A stretch of 64,000 bases of DNA from JACMLD01 sp038229695 (lineage in GTDB: Bacteria; Bacteroidota; Bacteroidia; Chitinophagales; Chitinophagaceae). Positions 17,505 to 26,886 of this stretch are shown here, in pieces. The notes beneath the pieces are model-generated. The model had not been told where the DNA came from, made no database searches, and worked only from the letters and a program-made list of their open reading frames with translations. The DNA is taken from the NCBI GenBank assembly GCA_038229695.1, contig JBBROE010000002.1, forward strand, positions 22,996-86,995, given 5' to 3'. Position 1 is the stretch's first letter, and the number at the start of each line of letters is the position of its first letter. The position numbers were made by a program, and so were the translations under genes.

Positions 17505-18116
17505 TTATACTTCTTTTCCCCCGTGGGGGCCTACCTGGCAGACCCTTTTCAATAAGCCGTTTTCCAGGCCATAGACCAGCCCGTGGAGCTGTGGGGTATG
17601 CCCGCTGGCCCATGCGGCGCTGACGGTTGCCGTTTGGGCAAGGTGGCTGATTTGCTGGTTTACATTTAATTCAACGAGGCGGTTGGTCCTTTCTGTTTCA
17701 TCCGCGATGAGGTTCAACTCCTCCCAATTTAACGCCATCACTGTTTTGATGTGGGAGAGCCAGGAAGCCAGCATGCCAAAACTCTGGCCAGACAGGGCTG
17801 CCTTAATGCCGCCGCAGCCGTAATGTCCACATACAATTACATGTTTCACCTGCAGGTGGGTGACGGCATAATCAAGGACGCTGAGCACGTTCATGTCGTT
17901 TTTCACGACAAGGTTGGCAATATTGCGGTGTACGAATACCTCACCCGGATGGGTACCCGTAATTTTGTTGGCGGGAACGCGGCTGTCGCTGCACCCGATC
18001 CACAGGAAATCCGGTTGCTGGCGCTGCGCCATGCGCCTGAAATATTCCGGGTCGTCCATTAGTGTTTCCTGTACCCATGCCTTATTCTCCAATAGTATTT
18101 TATCTATTTTAAGCAT
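17505..18116 (-). CDS. Beta-class carbonic anhydrase (second copy, SulP-linked)
   Basis: 203 residues with the same metal-site layout as the other copy (Cys42, Asp44, His98, Cys101). The ATG lies inside the end of the SulP gene (8-base overlap), so both are translated together. SulP plus carbonic anhydrase pairs are a known arrangement for bicarbonate uptake: the transporter brings in HCO3- and the enzyme equilibrates it with CO2 for carboxylases. Cytosolic. Confidence 0.95.
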   Translation of the reverse strand: MLKIDKILLENKAWVQETLMDDPEYFRRMAQRQQPDFLWIGCSDSRVPANKITGTHPGEVFVHRNIANLVVKNDMNVLSVLDYAVTHLQVKHVIVCGHYGCGGIKAALSGQSFGMLASWLSHIKTVMALNWEELNLIADETERTNRLVELNVNQQISHLAQTATVSAAWASGHTPQLHGLVYGLENGLLKRVCQVGPHGGKEV

Positions 18117-19700
18117 ATACTTCAGTTTGTGCGACTGATTTTTCAGTCACGGGTTTTTGAAATCCCTGTTCTTTAAAATGGCTTTGTTTAAGTTCAGTAT
18201 GTATTTGTTTGAGGTGGGCATGTTTTATGAAGTCCTCGATTACTTCCACCACATCCGGGTCGATAAAGTCGGCCCGGGTAGCATCAATCAGTACAAAGGA
18301 ATTCTCCGGCACCTCTTCCAGTTTCATTTTCACCACGGGTTTGTTCAGGAAAGAAACATCTTTCCGCAACCGGAACAGGAATTTGTTGCCATCATGCACG
18401 ACCATAACGGCCGATTTGAAATTGCTGCGTACCAAAAAGAACAGGCCAACTGCGCAACCGATCAATATGCCAAAAAGCAGGTCTGTAAGCAGGATCGCTA
18501 CGATGGTGATAACAAATGGCAGAAATTGGTTCCATCCTTTTTTATAGTAACTCGTAAACAGCGACACCTTCGACAATTTGTAACCGGTGTAAATGAGAAT
18601 GGCTGCCAGCGAGGTATAAGGGATAAAGTTCAGCAGCCCGGGTATCAGCGCTACGCACAACAACAGGAAGACCCCATGCAGGAAAGCACTCATTTTTGTT
18701 TTTGCACCGGCGTTGACGCCTGCCGACGTACGCACGATCACGGAAGTAAGCGGCAATCCGCCGAGCATGCCCGAAACGATATTGCCGATACCCTGGGCCT
18801 TCAGCTCCCGGTTGGTGGGTGTCACGCGCTGGTAAGGATCGAGATCATCCGCAGCTTCAATGTTCAGTAGCGTCTCAAGGCTAGCTACAATGGCCAGGGT
18901 GAGCCCGGTTATCCATACATCGGGGTTAGACAGGTAACTGAAATCGGGAAGCGTAAAAAAGGAAGCGAACTCACTAAAGCTGCCTGCGACCGGGATGTTG
19001 ACCAGGTGCGATTTTCCGAGGGCAAACCCGGGATAGCCCGCTTTCAAAATTTCATTGATGCCGATACCGGCCAGGACCACCACAAGGGGCGCCGGAATCA
19101 GTTTGAAGAACGGGAATTTTTTAAGCAGCACTTTATCCCAAAGCATTTGTATGCCCAGGGACAGAAACCCTATCATGAGGGCAACAGGCAGGATATTTCC
19201 CGCTGCCAGCAGGATGGCTGAGAAAGTATTGTTCCCGTCTTTCTGTAGAAATTCCTCATCCCCGGTGAAATCATTTTCATACCCTAAAAAATGGGGCAGC
19301 TGTTTAAGAATCAGGATCAGCCCGATGGAGGCGAGCATGCCCTTGATCACTGCTGAAGGAATATAATCACCGAGTACCCCTGCTTTCAAAAAGCCGAGGA
19401 TGACCTGCAGGAAGCCGGCGATCACAACGGCGACCAGGAAAGCGTCGAAGACCTGGAGTTTACCGATGGCCACGGCTACGATTGCAGTCAGCCCCGCGGC
19501 AGGTCCGGCCACGCTCAGGTTGGATCCGCTGAGTGAACCAATCACAAGTCCCCCGACAATGCCCCCAATGAGACCGGAGAACAACGGGGCATTGCTCCCA
19601 GCGCAATACCCAGACAGAGGGGTAGTGCCACGAGAAATACGACAACGGAAGCGGGGAAATCGGCCGTTAAATTGCTGAGATATGATGTAGCTTTTTTCAT
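18109..19700 (-). CDS. SulP family anion (probably bicarbonate) transporter, reading frame broken once
   Basis: About 530 residues, ten or more spans, then a STAS-like cytoplasmic domain (residues from about 420). The family signature region near the N-terminus is split over two frames. From the ATG at 19700 one frame reads MKKATSYLSNLTADFPASVV and on to LPLCLGIALG, then turns into nonsense at about 19596; the other frame picks up exactly there with SNAPLFSGLIGGIVGG. One extra base (GGAGC to GGAAGC on the minus strand) would restore the family sequence. The uninterrupted frame from 19707 has a meaningless N-terminus. So either the assembly lacks a base or the gene is freshly inactivated. Coupled to the carbonic anhydrase downstream, which points to bicarbonate; sulfate is the alternative. 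Confidence 0.88.
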
Positions 19701-19873
19701 AATACATAGTAAATACCTGGTATACATGGAATAGCCATAACTGTATACAGGTGAACAGGGTAACGCCCGGTGGGCAAACCTGTTTTTGTTAAAATATAAG
19801 GATAGAAATAACTACCGGAGTCCCGTAAACGTGAACTGTTAACGGGATAAAATACCGGAGTGAACAGAAGTGA

Positions 19874-20224
19874 TTATGAAAAAATTTTGGGGGGGGGCGT
19901 TGGCAGTGAGGGGTAATGAACGGGAAGCTTTCCACTTCCTGCACCGATGCCCGGCTTTGTATACGCTACCATTGATATTCCGGAGGAACGCATACCATGG
20001 TGGGTGAATACAGAAAATTCCTTGGTGCTGTCTTTCTTTTCTTTGCAAAAACCGGTCTCTGGCGAACTGTCCTGGTCCTCTTCTGCAGGAGCGGAAGCAG
20101 CGGTCTGAACAGCTTTTTTATTTTTGGCGGAAACGACATAACCAGACCCTACGATACAGCACAGCAGCGCTGCCAAAACAGCGGCTGCTATTAATTTCAG
20201 TACCGGGGTAGTCTTATGTTTCAC
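19874..20224 (-). CDS. Small single-span hypothetical protein
   Basis: 116 residues from a GTG at 20224. One hydrophobic segment (about residues 8-30) that could be a signal anchor, then a polar, low-complexity tail with AEEDQDSSPET. Not recognised. The support for it is a near-perfect promoter just upstream, with only five bases between the -7 box and the GTG. The last codons run through a tract of nine Gs (19889-19897), so the C-terminus is sensitive to slippage or sequencing error. Confidence 0.6.
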   Translation of the reverse strand: MKHKTTPVLKLIAAAVLAALLCCIVGSGYVVSAKNKKAVQTAASAPAEEDQDSSPETGFCKEKKDSTKEFSVFTHHGMRSSGISMVAYTKPGIGAGSGKLPVHYPSLPTPPPKIFS

Positions 20225-20229
20225 GAGGG

Positions 20230-20260
20230 CAAAAGTACCAAAAAATAATTGGGGCTCCAA
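20230..20260 (-). promoter_or_regulatory. Strong Bacteroidota promoter, leaderless geometry
   Basis: On the minus strand TTG (20260-20258), 20 bases, then TACTTTTG (20237-20230), an exact TAnnTTTG. The GTG start follows after five bases, so transcription should begin at or next to the start codon. Confidence 0.65.
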
Positions 20261-20367
20261 CCGGTTTATTTTTTTTAACACCTGTATTCATTAATAATCA
20301 AGCTTGTAACTTCATGCTTCCCGACCAATCATTAACCGGGTACTTCTACCTTCAAACGATTTGAGCT

Positions 20368-22305
20368 ATGACCTACCCCTACCAGATCACCAGTTTAGCA
20401 GCATACGAGTCGGCCTACCGGCAAAGTGTAGAAGATCCCGACACGTTTTGGGCATCCGTTGCAGAAAATTTTGCCTGGCGGAAAAAGTGGGATCGGGTAC
20501 TGAAATGGAATTTCAAAGAGCCGTCGGTGGAATGGTTTGGCGGTGCAAAACTCAATATCACCGAGAACTGCATCGATCGCCACCTCGGGACCCTTGGTGA
20601 TAAACCGGCTATTATCTGGGAGCCGAACAATCCCGAAGAAAGAACGAGGGTGGTCACTTATGCCCGGCTGCATAAACGGGTCTGCCAGTTTGCGCAGGTA
20701 TTGAAAAATAATGGGGTGAAGAAAGGGGATCGCGTATGTATTTATATGGGTATGGTGCCCGAGCTCGCGTATGCCGTATTGGGATGTGCGCGCATCGGCG
20801 CTATACACAGTGTAATCTTCGGAGGTTTCAGTGCGCGTAGCATCGCGGACAGGTTGGAAGATGCGCAAGCTGAATTTATTGTTACCTGCGACGGTGCCTA
20901 CCGCGGAGGTAAAGACATCCCGCTGAAGAGCATTATCGATGATGCGCTTACCGGGAATAAGACGGTGAAGAAAGTAATTGTCTATACCCGCACCAGGACA
21001 CCGGTCAGTATGATCAAAGGCAGGGATGTGTGGTGGGAAGATGAAATGGAGTTTGCAGAAACGCAGGTGGAGAAAGAAGGCGTGGTGTCATTTCCCGCGG
21101 AAGAAATGGATGCGGAAGATCCGTTGTTCATCCTGTATACATCCGGCAGTACCGGGAAGCCGAAAGGGGTGGTGCACAGCTCCGCCGGTTATATGGTATG
21201 GGCGAATTACACGTTTGTCAACGTGTTCCAGTACCAGCCCGGGCAGGTCCATTTTTGTACGGCGGATATCGGGTGGATCACGGGTCATTCCTATATCGTG
21301 TATGGCCCGCTCAGCGCCGGTGCCACCTCGGTGATGTTTGAGGGCATTCCCACCTGGCCGGATGCCGGCAGGTTCTGGGATATCGTGGATAAACACAACA
21401 TCAATATCCTGTACACCGCGCCAACCGCCATCCGCAGCCTGATGGGCCATGGCGAACAACCGCTGGAAGGCAAGAACCTGTCGTCGTTGAAGGTGCTGGG
21501 CACCGTGGGAGAACCCATCAATGAAGAAGCCTGGCACTGGTACGATGAAAATATCGGCCGAAAGAACTGCCCGATAGTGGATACCTGGTGGCAGACCGAG
21601 ACCGGGGGGATTCTCATTTCCAACCTCGCGGGGATTACACCGGCAATTCCTTCCTGGGCGACGTTGCCGTTGCCCGGCGTTCAACCCTTACTGGTAGATG
21701 ATAAGGGCAATGAAGTGACGGAGCCTGGTGAGGACGGTTTTTATAAAGGCAATCTCTGTATACGCGCTCCGTGGCCGGGTATCATACGCACTACTTACGG
21801 TGATCATGAACGCTGCCGTACCAACTATTTCGCGACGTACGAAAATTTATATTTTACCGGGGACGGCGCGCTCAGGGATCAGCAGGGGAATTACCGGATC
21901 ACGGGCCGGGTGGATGATGTGCTGAATGTAAGTGGTCATCGCATTGGCACAGCAGAAGTGGAGAATGCCATTAATATGCATTCCGGCGTTGTGGAAAGCG
22001 CGGTCGTCGGGTATCCCCATGCCGTGAAGGGCCAGGGGATTTATGCATTTGTTATTTTCCAGGGAAAAAAAGTGGACGATGATAAAAACCGGAGGAATAT
22101 AGCAGAAACTGTCAGCCGTATTATCGGCGCGATTGCAAAGCCGGATAAAATTCAGTTTGTGACCGGGCTTCCAAAGACCCGCAGCGGTAAGATCATGCGG
22201 CGCATTTTAAGAAAGATAGCAGAGAATGAATTACAGGCGCTGGGGGATACCAGTACCCTTCTCGACCCGGGCGTAGTGGATGAAATCCGGGAAGGGCGAA
22301 TATAA
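20368..22305 (+). CDS. acs: Acetyl-CoA synthetase
   Basis: 645 residues; makes acetyl-CoA from acetate, ATP and CoA via acetyl-AMP. Seen in order: GDRVCIYMGMVPEL, the P-loop-like YTSGSTGKPKGVVHS, GWITGHSYIVYGPL, the WWQTETGG core, the hinge ITGRVDDVLNVSGHRIGTAE and PKTRSGKIMRR with Lys608, the lysine whose acetylation switches off Acs in other bacteria. Length is the family norm. Transcribed alone; no acetyltransferase or deacetylase is nearby. The gap behind it is long. Confidence 0.97.
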   Translation: MTYPYQITSLAAYESAYRQSVEDPDTFWASVAENFAWRKKWDRVLKWNFKEPSVEWFGGAKLNITENCIDRHLGTLGDKPAIIWEPNNPEERTRVVTYARLHKRVCQFAQVLKNNGVKKGDRVCIYMGMVPELAYAVLGCARIGAIHSVIFGGFSARSIADRLEDAQAEFIVTCDGAYRGGKDIPLKSIIDDALTGNKTVKKVIVYTRTRTPVSMIKGRDVWWEDEMEFAETQVEKEGVVSFPAEEMDAEDPLFILYTSGSTGKPKGVVHSSAGYMVWANYTFVNVFQYQPGQVHFCTADIGWITGHSYIVYGPLSAGATSVMFEGIPTWPDAGRFWDIVDKHNINILYTAPTAIRSLMGHGEQPLEGKNLSSLKVLGTVGEPINEEAWHWYDENIGRKNCPIVDTWWQTETGGILISNLAGITPAIPSWATLPLPGVQPLLVDDKGNEVTEPGEDGFYKGNLCIRAPWPGIIRTTYGDHERCRTNYFATYENLYFTGDGALRDQQGNYRITGRVDDVLNVSGHRIGTAEVENAINMHSGVVESAVVGYPHAVKGQGIYAFVIFQGKKVDDDKNRRNIAETVSRIIGAIAKPDKIQFVTGLPKTRSGKIMRRILRKIAENELQALGDTSTLLDPGVVDEIREGRI

Positions 22306-22720
22306 CGTTCTCGGACAGCCGCTCAGGACGCAGAAGGAATTTGGGGTTATAAGGCACACGCCGGTTGATGACCATACAAAATAATTTCTCGCCAAGTAAA
22401 CATCGAAAGAAAGGATTTAATTCGGTTACTAAGATTCAGTTGGCCCATTTCAAACGCTCACCAACAATTTACTGCTTCGGATTCCGAGCCTTCAGTATGA
22501 ATGGCTGATCGTCATCCAAAAAAGAAAGCTCAAAAGCGATCGGAAGGACGCGATATGTAAACAACATTGCGATACAAATGAACTTGGGCGAGTCGAGCGC
22601 TTAATGACACCGGGTGATAGTTACGGGGACCAGAACAGGCTTATCCTGGTTCAATCGTTCACCCGGTTTTTGAAGATTATTACACGAGTTGATGCTGGCA
22701 GGCAGCGATTTGGGACAATG
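22306..22720. other. 415-base gap between convergent genes
   Basis: No convincing gene on either strand. The first half is A+T-richer than the flanking genes and shows no clear repeat. The second half holds a long imperfect inverted repeat described separately. No tRNA-like cloverleaf or insertion-sequence end was seen. Confidence 0.6.
22610..22671 (+). terminator. Large hairpin followed by a T run, possible terminator of acs
   Basis: CCGGGTGA (22610-22617) pairs with TCACCCGG (22659-22666), enclosing a second smaller pair ACCAG / CTGGT; five Ts follow directly. It lies about 300 bases after acs and faces the convergent acyltransferase gene. A structured non-coding RNA is an alternative to a plain terminator. 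Confidence 0.4.
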
Positions 22721-24001
22721 CTACTTTTCAAGGGGATTTAATAAGGTGGCGCGTTCTTGCAAAAGGGCCGCTTTTTGCCGGGCCGGTAAATTGTGCCAAC
22801 GCCGTAGCTGCCATGGTGTCGTTTCCCGCGTATAAAAAAGATGGGCGGCCAGTCCTGATACTATCATAATCAAGCCTGCTGCGGCAGCATAGGCCGGCCT
22901 GCCCAGGAACCCGGCAGACAGTGACACCGTAATGAGCCAGACCGGGTAAAGTGCGGTGCAAAGCACTACAAAGATCCAGCTAAAGAAGTCCTGGCGAGCT
23001 ACTATTTTTCCCGTAGTCCGGCGTGCCAGCCACAGCGGTGGTCCGTTCAGCAATACTCCGATGGCGGCGAGCGGTGCCGCCATCCACCATCCTGCCATTT
23101 TCCAGGCGGCGTAAGGTTGCGCGGAAGCTACAGCCGCATCTTTCACCCCGGCCTGCTGAAGCCGTAAAAAGTACTGGTCCACAGCCTGCCTGCCGGCGAT
23201 AAAATCGCTGTCGGAAAGCTGGTTGATGAACCGGCAGATGGCTTGTTCGTCCACGAGTCGTTGGGCGGAATGAATCTTCCAGGGGTGAGCCGGGAGCGAC
23301 GGATTTCCGTTCCGGGTCATGCTGAGTAAAAGTTCGGCAATACGCAGCCGTTCTCTTTTGTCGATATGCAATACAAGGGGTAACATATGCAAACGCGCTT
23401 CCCGGCTAACCTGCAGGAGCACGGCACCAGGATTTGGCCGGAATACGGTCCTGTCTGGGCCTAGCAGCAGGGGCACTCCCACATACACCTGCACGGACCT
23501 GCCCGCTTTTACCGGGTCGTCGTAGGTGAGGCCTGCCGGGAAGACCGGGATGCTGATATCGAGTGATTCCGTGGCTTCCAGGCCCAGCCTGAATATTCCT
23601 TTCCGAAAGGGTAACACTTGTTCTTCGGTATGGCTGAGACTCTCCGGAAAGAATACAATCACTCCGCCTGCACGCAGTATTTTTTTGCCTTCGGCGAAGC
23701 TGGCGCGGTTGATATCCAGGGATGTTTTTCCGGGCTGGTGAGAATGAACCGGCAGCATGTGCAGCCTGTGCAGGAGCAGGGCAACGAAGCGATTTTGGAA
23801 TACGTCGCCCCGGGCATAAAACCAGGCTTTTCTTTGCAGCAACAATCCGATTAGGGCAGCATCCATTAAGGAGGAGTGATGATTGGCGATGATGATAACA
23901 GGCCCTTTGCGTGGGATGTGTTCAAACCCCGAAACAAATAAGTGCCGGTAAAAAAACCGCAGGCTGGCGGTCATCATTATCCTAGCGATAGCATACAGCA
24001 T
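22721..24001 (-). CDS. Lysophospholipid acyltransferase family protein (PlsC-like)
   Basis: 426 residues from the ATG at 24001; a GTG four codons upstream is also possible. The PlsC domain covers residues 1 to about 220: the acyl-transfer motif HHSSLMD (His42-x4-Asp47), the phosphate-binding FFPESLSHTEEQVLPFRKG block, then PVFPAGLTYD. A second region (about 300-385) has three or four spans, so the protein is membrane-bound. It probably adds a second acyl chain to a glycerophosphate or ornithine lipid. The tail (RHNLPARQKAALLQERATLL, split here) is polar. A -7-like box TAACTTTA (24037-24030) lies 28 bases before the start. Confidence 0.88.
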   Translation of the reverse strand: MLYAIARIMMTASLRFFYRHLFVSGFEHIPRKGPVIIIANHHSSLMDAALIGLLLQRKAWFYARGDVFQNRFVALLLHRLHMLPVHSHQPGKTSLDINRASFAEGKKILRAGGVIVFFPESLSHTEEQVLPFRKGIFRLGLEATESLDISIPVFPAGLTYDDPVKAGRSVQVYVGVPLLLGPDRTVFRPNPGAVLLQVSREARLHMLPLVLHIDKRERLRIAELLLSMTRNGNPSLPAHPWKIHSAQRLVDEQAICRFINQLSDSDFIAGRQAVDQYFLRLQQAGVKDAAVASAQPYAAWKMAGWWMAAPLAAIGVLLNGPPLWLARRTTGKIVARQDFFSWIFVVLCTALYPVWLITVSLSAGFLGRPAYAAAAGLIMIVSGLAAHLFYTRETTPWQLRRWHNLPARQKAALLQERATLLNPLEK

Positions 24002-24101
24002 GGGTCGCCCCACTTAGGTTTGGGCAGGCTAAAGTTAGGGTGCTGCAATGCCGGAAAGAAGAAAAAGGATCGGTTTACCAAATAAGTTGACCGGGGATAA
24101 G

Positions 24102-24656
24102 TCAGCGCTGGATCGTTACCTGGGTACCCAGTGGGATAAGGCTGTAGAGGTCTTCGATCTCATCGTTTTTCAGTGAGACGCAGCCATTGGTCCAGTTCTG
24201 GTAGAAATCCACCGCCATGTCATCCCGCTGCCAGGTGCCGTGGATACCGATCCCGCCGCCAATTCGCGCGTTTTTTGAAATCAGGCCTTTTGCTTTTCGC
24301 TGGTTGAATTTTTCATAATCCGCCCGGGTGGGATAGTCCAGCAACATCATGCGATCCCATTTTTCATGGGGTCTTTTTGAGGCAATATGATAAACGCCCT
24401 CCGGTGTTTTCCGATCTCCTTCCGTCATTTTATCATCAAGGCTCTTGCTTCCAAAAACCACCGGGTAGGTGGCATACCAGCCGTTATCGTCGTACACCCT
24501 TAACTCGTAATCAGATTTGTCTATAACGATATATGGCCTGCCCGTGAGGTCGCCGTTAAAGAAACGGTGTTTCACCATCCGGCTGCTTTCCCGGGTTGTA
24601 AAAGCGAGCAGGGCAATAGCCATCAGCAGGGTGCCCGCGAGAATACCTTTTTTCAT
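24102..24656 (-). CDS. L,D-transpeptidase, YkuD domain
   Basis: 184 residues with an N-terminal signal anchor (about 5-21). The YkuD catalytic site is complete: IHGTWQRDD with His139 and NWTNGCVSLKNDE with the nucleophile Cys159. It forms 3-3 cross-links in peptidoglycan or attaches partners to it, in the periplasm. The start ATG at 24656 directly precedes the signal. It is a single gene between an acyltransferase and a barrel protein. It differs from the YkuD_2 protein at 4.2 kb. Confidence 0.93.
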   Translation of the reverse strand: MKKGILAGTLLMAIALLAFTTRESSRMVKHRFFNGDLTGRPYIVIDKSDYELRVYDDNGWYATYPVVFGSKSLDDKMTEGDRKTPEGVYHIASKRPHEKWDRMMLLDYPTRADYEKFNQRKAKGLISKNARIGGGIGIHGTWQRDDMAVDFYQNWTNGCVSLKNDEIEDLYSLIPLGTQVTIQR

Positions 24657-24834
24657 ATACCGTTTTTAAAGAGACCGGGACAACGCTGCACAGTTTAATG
24701 GTTGTTTTCCACGAGCTGCGCAGCATAAGCAAATCCTGTGCTATTTAAACGGGAAATAGGAGGCCGCGCGTATACCGGCACCTTCTTTTAAGTATTTATT
24801 GGCAGATTCCCGGGGGTCGGCACCGAGCCCGGTT

Positions 24835-25671
24835 TTACCAGTTACTAAGCCGGATGCCCGCGTTCCATGGCGTCTGGTCGAGCCCCTTTTCAAACATACT
24901 GCGGGTGGCCAGAGAACCGAAGAGTTTCAAAGGTCCCAGCTGCAGTTCCCCCACGTAACTGATTTTGAAGGGGCGGAGGTACATGTCCGCATGTATTTTC
25001 TGTTTACCATCTTCGGCTGTCACCATTTTCTGCCGGGAAGAATACAGGTAGCCGGCGCTCACTCCGGCGCTGAATCCCACGGAATGGTTATAGCTTCTTC
25101 CGGGGGTGAAGTTAACATTGAGCATGACCGGGATGGTCACATAATCGGCCGCGAGTTTATCTTTTGAATAGTGCCGCGCAGGGTCAGTGGAAAACAGGTT
25201 CGTGGTTTTGTTGTACAGGATGGGGGTTTCGTACCGGTAATTATTCAGTTCAATGCCCAGGCCGTATTTCAGGTTCACCACCCGGCTGATGAGGTTAATC
25301 CGCTGCATGAACAGCCAGATGTTCACATCCAGTGATTTACCGGTTCTCAGTTTGAACTGATCCCCGGAAAGGCCGGGTTGCACCACGCCGGCCGCTGCTG
25401 CCGCGCCATAGTTGGTGTGGTCGGTATAGTTGGCAAAGCCGAGATCAACGATCAGCCAGTTGGTGCTGCTGTTTTTCCGCGCTTGCCCGCTGTGGTGGTT
25501 GGGTGCACCGCGTTCATGACTTTCATACCGGCCATTGGCTTTTTTGATGATGATCAGGTTGCCCATGTAAGTGGTGTCACCGGAAGTACGCGGGTTACCG
25601 CTGCTGTCAACCTGTCCAAATACCGGAGCGAAGAAAAGGCTGGCGAAGAGGAAGGATAAAAATCTGGACAT
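24835..25671 (-). CDS. Outer-membrane beta-barrel protein of the ECF sigma operon
   Basis: 278 residues from the ATG at 25671; signal peptide with cleavage after PVFG. The rest alternates polar and aromatic residues in strand-sized units (for example NIWLFMQRINLISRVVNLKY and YVTIPVMLNVNF), as in PorT-like outer-membrane barrels. The chain ends with GIRLSNW, with an aromatic last residue typical of barrel proteins. It is third in a row with an anti-sigma-like gene and a sigma factor gene, all on one strand. Confidence 0.8.
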   Translation of the reverse strand: MSRFLSFLFASLFFAPVFGQVDSSGNPRTSGDTTYMGNLIIIKKANGRYESHERGAPNHHSGQARKNSSTNWLIVDLGFANYTDHTNYGAAAAAGVVQPGLSGDQFKLRTGKSLDVNIWLFMQRINLISRVVNLKYGLGIELNNYRYETPILYNKTTNLFSTDPARHYSKDKLAADYVTIPVMLNVNFTPGRSYNHSVGFSAGVSAGYLYSSRQKMVTAEDGKQKIHADMYLRPFKISYVGELQLGPLKLFGSLATRSMFEKGLDQTPWNAGIRLSNW

Positions 25672-25779
25672 ACTAAATGATTTTAAAAAAGATAATAATT
25701 GGTTACGAAAAATCCCTTGCCGGCGCCTGGTCACGCACTCCTCCGGAGAAGTGCATGACATTAAGAAATCGGCAGGAAA

Positions 25780-26868
25780 TTAATTCAGGGCAAATTCAAA
25801 GCCGCCAACCAGGATGGTTTTCCGGTTGCCATCCCCTTCACGGGCATGGGCTTTTTTATGAATGGCTGCGGAGGTCCGCTGTATAAAATTTCTTATCGCG
25901 TGTTCCGCTTTTCCAGCTCCCGGAATCAGGTGCCCCTCCTCTTCCTCGCTGCTGCTGGCCCACTGTGCCTGCACCGGTTCTTTCAGTAACATGGGCTGAT
26001 CCGGGCCGGGGGCAGCCACTGTTGCCTGTACGTTTTCATGACCGGTGCTGTTTACCCTTGCCGGCCTGAGGTTTAATGCAACCGATTCAGAAGCGGTGGC
26101 CACTTCCGGTACCCCGTTTTCAATGGTACCGGGCGAAATCAATACTAATTTCTCCGGCGGTATCTCCTTCTTTTGAATGACCTGGTGACGGCTGGCCGGC
26201 TGTATTTTAGCTACCGGACGGATCGGGTTGACCCGGGGGAACATTTTTTCGCCGGAAGGCCGGCTCACCCTGTTCTCCAATTTTGCCACTGCGAGCGGCG
26301 CTTGAGGTAAAGGAGGGGCGGCCGCCAGCACAGGTTGGTCTGCAGGTTTGATACCGGTGTGGTTGAAATACAACAGGCTGGTTATCAGCATCAGTATCAA
26401 TACAGCCGCTGCAACTGCCCATTCTGCCATCATCCGGTAAACAGGCCTGCGGGCAGCTAAGCGATATAGCTGTTCGCGCGCCGGGCACAGCACCTGCCAA
26501 TCGGGTTGAAAAATCAGTTGGGCGCCGGTATTCAAAACTTGCTGCATCCGCGTATTGCTTTGCGCAAATTTTTCAACTGCATTCCGCTGTACTTCATTTA
26601 ATTCCGCATCGTGATAGCAGGTTACCCATTCTTCAAAATTCGCGTCTGCCAGGTCAGGTTCATGGGCGGACCTTTTCAATAAGTCCCGGTTGTCAAAAAC
26701 AAGATGCGTGTCCGGGGTGGCCACGGTTGTCTGAAAATATTCCAGTTCTTCGCGCAGATCCGGGCAGGCTTCCAGGAAATTTTCCACTGCCATCTTTTCG
26801 GTACTTGAAAGCTCTCCATCCGCGTACCGGATGAAAAAATCTTCGTAATTATTTCTATTAATCAGCAT
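25780..26868 (-). CDS. Anti-sigma-factor-like transmembrane protein
   Basis: 362 residues. The first 110 residues hold two copies of a short acidic pattern (YADGELSSTEKMAVENFLEACPDLREE and YHDAELNEVQRNAVEKFAQ, each shortened) like the sigma-binding part of anti-sigma factors, but without a zinc-finger Cys-His set. One membrane span lies at about 154-176 (AVAAAVLILMLITSLLYF). The periplasmic part is Pro- and Ala-rich and has no domain I know. It starts 18 bases after the ECF sigma gene, so it is probably the regulator of that factor. Confidence 0.75.
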   Translation of the reverse strand: MLINRNNYEDFFIRYADGELSSTEKMAVENFLEACPDLREELEYFQTTVATPDTHLVFDNRDLLKRSAHEPDLADANFEEWVTCYHDAELNEVQRNAVEKFAQSNTRMQQVLNTGAQLIFQPDWQVLCPAREQLYRLAARRPVYRMMAEWAVAAAVLILMLITSLLYFNHTGIKPADQPVLAAAPPLPQAPLAVAKLENRVSRPSGEKMFPRVNPIRPVAKIQPASRHQVIQKKEIPPEKLVLISPGTIENGVPEVATASESVALNLRPARVNSTGHENVQATVAAPGPDQPMLLKEPVQAQWASSSEEEEGHLIPGAGKAEHAIRNFIQRTSAAIHKKAHAREGDGNRKTILVGGFEFALN

Positions 26869-26886
26869 AGCTTTTTTTTTCGCGCC

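Noticed and set aside
18133..18148. Palindrome GACTGATTTTTCAGTC
   Set aside because: Lies inside the last codons of the SulP gene, with no T run, and is not needed as a terminator because the next gene overlaps.
22306..22609. Possible insertion-sequence remnant in the gap after acs
   Set aside because: No terminal repeats, no transposase-like frame and no direct duplication seen.
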